A stretch of 7,116 bases of DNA, from contig DQAM01000414.1 of the NCBI GenBank assembly GCA_003523545.1, forward strand, positions 1 through 7,116. The letters are read 5' to 3'. The notes below the pieces were generated by a model. The model made no database searches. It was given only the letters and a program-made list of their open reading frames with translations, and was not told the origin of the DNA. The stretch comes from Dysgonomonas sp. GTDB taxonomy: Bacteria; Bacteroidota; Bacteroidia; Bacteroidales; Dysgonomonadaceae. Positions 5,904 through 7,116 of this stretch are shown here, piece by piece (positions within the stretch are counted from its first letter, which is position 1; the number at the start of each line of letters is the position of its first letter). The translations under genes were made by a program, and so were the position numbers.

Positions 5904-6197
5904 TTAAAACCGATATATGTCGATATAGAAGTAATATTTACCGTTCTCCTTTTGATCCAGCATAACGAAGCAATTGAATAAGCTGGTGATGGAGGTTACA
6001 ACTTCCTGGAGTTGCTGTTCATTATCGGATATGGCGTCTACGTCGATCCTTCCACTTTCCAGACCTTGAAATCCGGCATTGATAATTGCAGAAAATACCT
6101 CGTTGAAATCAGGGTGTTTCAGCCCCGGCAATACATCTTTTGTTTTTTGGTTATCACTTCTGAGCTGGTCTAATGATGTTTTAGATAATATATTCAT
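5904..6197 (-). CDS. Small unrecognised protein, paralog C of the array
   Basis: 97 residues, ATG at 6197. It carries the full family pattern: N-terminal helix LDQLRSDNQKTKDVL, P-D-F at 29-31, helix FNEVFSAIINAGF, strand RIDVDAIS, then S-D-N-E (57-60), helix QQLQEVVTSITSLF, strand FVMLDQ, and Q-K-E-N-G-K-Y-Y-F (82-90). The tail is slightly longer than in its paralogs (YIDIYRF). No signal peptide or membrane span, so it is likely cytoplasmic. It lies 57 bp after the stop of paralog D on the same strand and is followed by the strong hairpin at 5847-5880, which may mark the end of a first transcription unit. The sequence has diverged widely from A and D while length and motif spacing are kept, which argues for selection on the protein. 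Function is unknown. Confidence 0.8.
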   Translation of the reverse strand: MNILSKTSLDQLRSDNQKTKDVLPGLKHPDFNEVFSAIINAGFQGLESGRIDVDAISDNEQQLQEVVTSITSLFNCFVMLDQKENGKYYFYIDIYRF

Positions 6198-6254
6198 TTT
6201 TAGTAGAATAAAAGTTAAAAATTGGATTGATATTTTTTATAAGAAAGTAATTGC

Positions 6255-6539
6255 TTAACGGAGATTACAATGAAAATAATAGCCGTCAGGTTTTTGCTCT
6301 ATATGGCACTCAAGGCCGATGTGCAGGTTGACAAAATCTGCAATGCGCTGCAATTCGGCTTCATTATTCGATTCCAATTTGATTATATACTGGGTGCCCA
6401 GAGGTGGGTCGATCGTATTGGTTATAATGGATTTTAGGACAGTCTTGAAGTCCTGATAATCGAGGCACTCAAGAAGAGAAAGTGCTTCGCTTTTTCTGGC
6501 TCTGAAATCATTCAGTTCTGTAATGGGTGTAAAATTCAT
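6255..6539 (-). CDS. Small unrecognised protein, paralog D of the array
   Basis: 94 residues, ATG at 6539. It matches paralog C position for position at the key sites: Q-D-F at 29-31, FKTVLKSIIT as the second helix, S-N-N-E (57-60) followed by AELQRIADFV, and Q-K-P-D-G-Y-Y-F (82-89). Residues 43-50 (DPPLGTQY) form a proline/glycine loop before the first strand YIIKLES. No export signal or hydrophobic span; two cysteines (24 and 78) plus one in the tail have no evident pattern. It sits 68 bp after the stop of the unrelated gene at 6608-6910 and 57 bp before paralog C, and is probably co-transcribed with both. The upstream gap has no clear promoter. I know of no named family for it. Confidence 0.8.
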   Translation of the reverse strand: MNFTPITELNDFRARKSEALSLLECLDYQDFKTVLKSIITNTIDPPLGTQYIIKLESNNEAELQRIADFVNLHIGLECHIEQKPDGYYFHCNLR

Positions 6540-6607
6540 AATTGTAAAAGTTTTTATTAGTTTGAATTGTGTAAAAAAGTTTGTTTTTAAGAAAGAAAAT
6601 CCGCTTT

Positions 6608-6910
6608 TTAAGCTGTCTTTCTCAGGTAAATGTTTATGACAGCCGGAAGAGTACCACCTCTATAAATATCGTAGGCGATTGGTATACTATTTCCATCCGG
6701 ATAAGCAAATTCGTATCCGTATTCATCGAGCTGGGGCAATTCGAAGGTTGTTTCCGGTTCCGAGTGCCAGAACGATAACCCGCATAATGTATCCGATCCT
6801 CCGCGGATAATGTAAGCGGCGGTGTTGCGTGGCATTTCGAAAATCCAGTCTTTGGGAATAATACGCAGTGTATCCACATCGATGATGTTGACTCGTGAAT
6901 TTTGTTGCAT
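6608..6910 (-). CDS. Small unrecognised protein leading the array, not a paralog
   Basis: 100 residues, ATG at 6910. I do not recognise it. It has no signal peptide, membrane span or catalytic motif. It lacks the S-x-N and Q-x-x-[DN]-G motifs of its neighbours and looks mainly beta: VNIIDVDTLRIIP, AAYIIRGG, CGLSFWH, TTFELPQ, YGYEFAYPDG, IPIAYDIY and a final strand VINIYLRK. Turns are marked by GG at 37-38 and 85-86 and by PDG (71-73). A small beta-sandwich is plausible but unproven. It is the first gene in transcription order of the minus-strand series, 68 bp before paralog D, so it may be co-expressed with the array and share its role. The alternative frame over 6634-6879 is a shadow. Gene reality is supported by its coherent composition, its ATG and its fit in the series. 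Confidence 0.72.
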   Translation of the reverse strand: MQQNSRVNIIDVDTLRIIPKDWIFEMPRNTAAYIIRGGSDTLCGLSFWHSEPETTFELPQLDEYGYEFAYPDGNSIPIAYDIYRGGTLPAVINIYLRKTA

Positions 6911-7116
6911 AAAAATGGATTAAATTAATTTGTTAATAAAAAGTAGTTTTGTAAAGATTTAGCGCTAATCGGTTACATTATATAGATAAAGAAAAAGACA
7001 ATATTCGTGTCTTGCCAGAAAATAATTTTAAATTTTAATACGCTTATTTTTAGTGTTTTACTATTTATTTTAAGCACCTATATACATATTTAGATAAGCC
7101 GTCATTGCGAGCGGGA
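6911..7116. other. AT-rich upstream region of the small-gene array
   Basis: No gene is seen in these 206 bp. They are strongly AT-rich except at the right edge and should contain the promoter of the minus-strand series. The best match I find reads TTAG, then a 19-nt spacer, then TACTTTTT on the minus strand about 30 bp before the ATG at 6910; both boxes deviate from the TTTG / TAnnTTTG consensus, so no promoter is called. The right end holds the repeat arm listed separately. Confidence 0.4.
7100..7116. repeat. Partial arm of a dispersed palindromic repeat at the window edge
   Basis: The last 17 bases, CGTCATTGCGAGCGGGA, match the start of an intergenic palindromic repeat that I recall from many bacterial genomes, where it continues into a form like CGAAGCAATC. 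Only this first part is in the window, so the second arm cannot be confirmed. It is abruptly more GC-rich than the preceding 150 bp, consistent with an inserted element. The identification is from memory. Confidence 0.45.

Noticed and set aside
5209..6910. Phage tail or injection-system cluster
   Set aside because: The small proteins carry no recognisable phage or injection-system motif; small size and tandem order alone are not enough.
1..7116. CRISPR array, tRNA or rRNA gene
   Set aside because: No regularly spaced direct repeats, no cloverleaf, and no rRNA-like conserved segment were seen on either strand.

Overview
The window looks like a Bacteroidota (probably Bacteroidales) chromosome. 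The reasons are AT-rich gaps with weak Shine-Dalgarno sites, secreted proteins whose signal peptides end in AQ, an N-terminal module typical of Bacteroidota surface proteins, a PKD plus Ig-like protein of the gliding/T9SS-associated type, and a BetR-like helix-turn-helix regulator. Species cannot be named from the sequence alone.

Left part (1-1221): the 5' 260 codons of a regulator gene on the minus strand, cut by the left edge, followed by a 441-bp divergent non-coding region.

Middle (1222-4858): three plus-strand genes 45 and 10 bp apart, apparently one operon, all with signal peptides. The first two share a homologous N-terminal module of about 90 residues but have different C-terminal parts. 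The third is a beta-propeller-like protein followed by a PKD and an Ig-like domain. Together they look like an exported cell-surface set, and the divergent regulator is the obvious candidate controller.

Boundary (4859-5208): about 350 bp without a credible gene, holding three inverted repeats. The last is a perfect 30-bp palindrome that probably ends transcription, mainly of the minus-strand genes to its right.

Right part (5209-6910): five small minus-strand genes of 91-100 codons, 53-84 bp apart, without signal peptides or membrane segments. Four are divergent paralogs of one unrecognised family (N-terminal helices, an S-x-N-x-[ED] motif, a helix, then Q-x-x-[DN]-G and an aromatic strand). 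The fifth, first in transcription order, is unrelated. A hairpin flanked by an 11-bp direct repeat lies between two of the paralogs. The paralog array is the least explained part of the window. The last 206 bp are AT-rich and non-coding, and end in what looks like one arm of a dispersed palindromic repeat.
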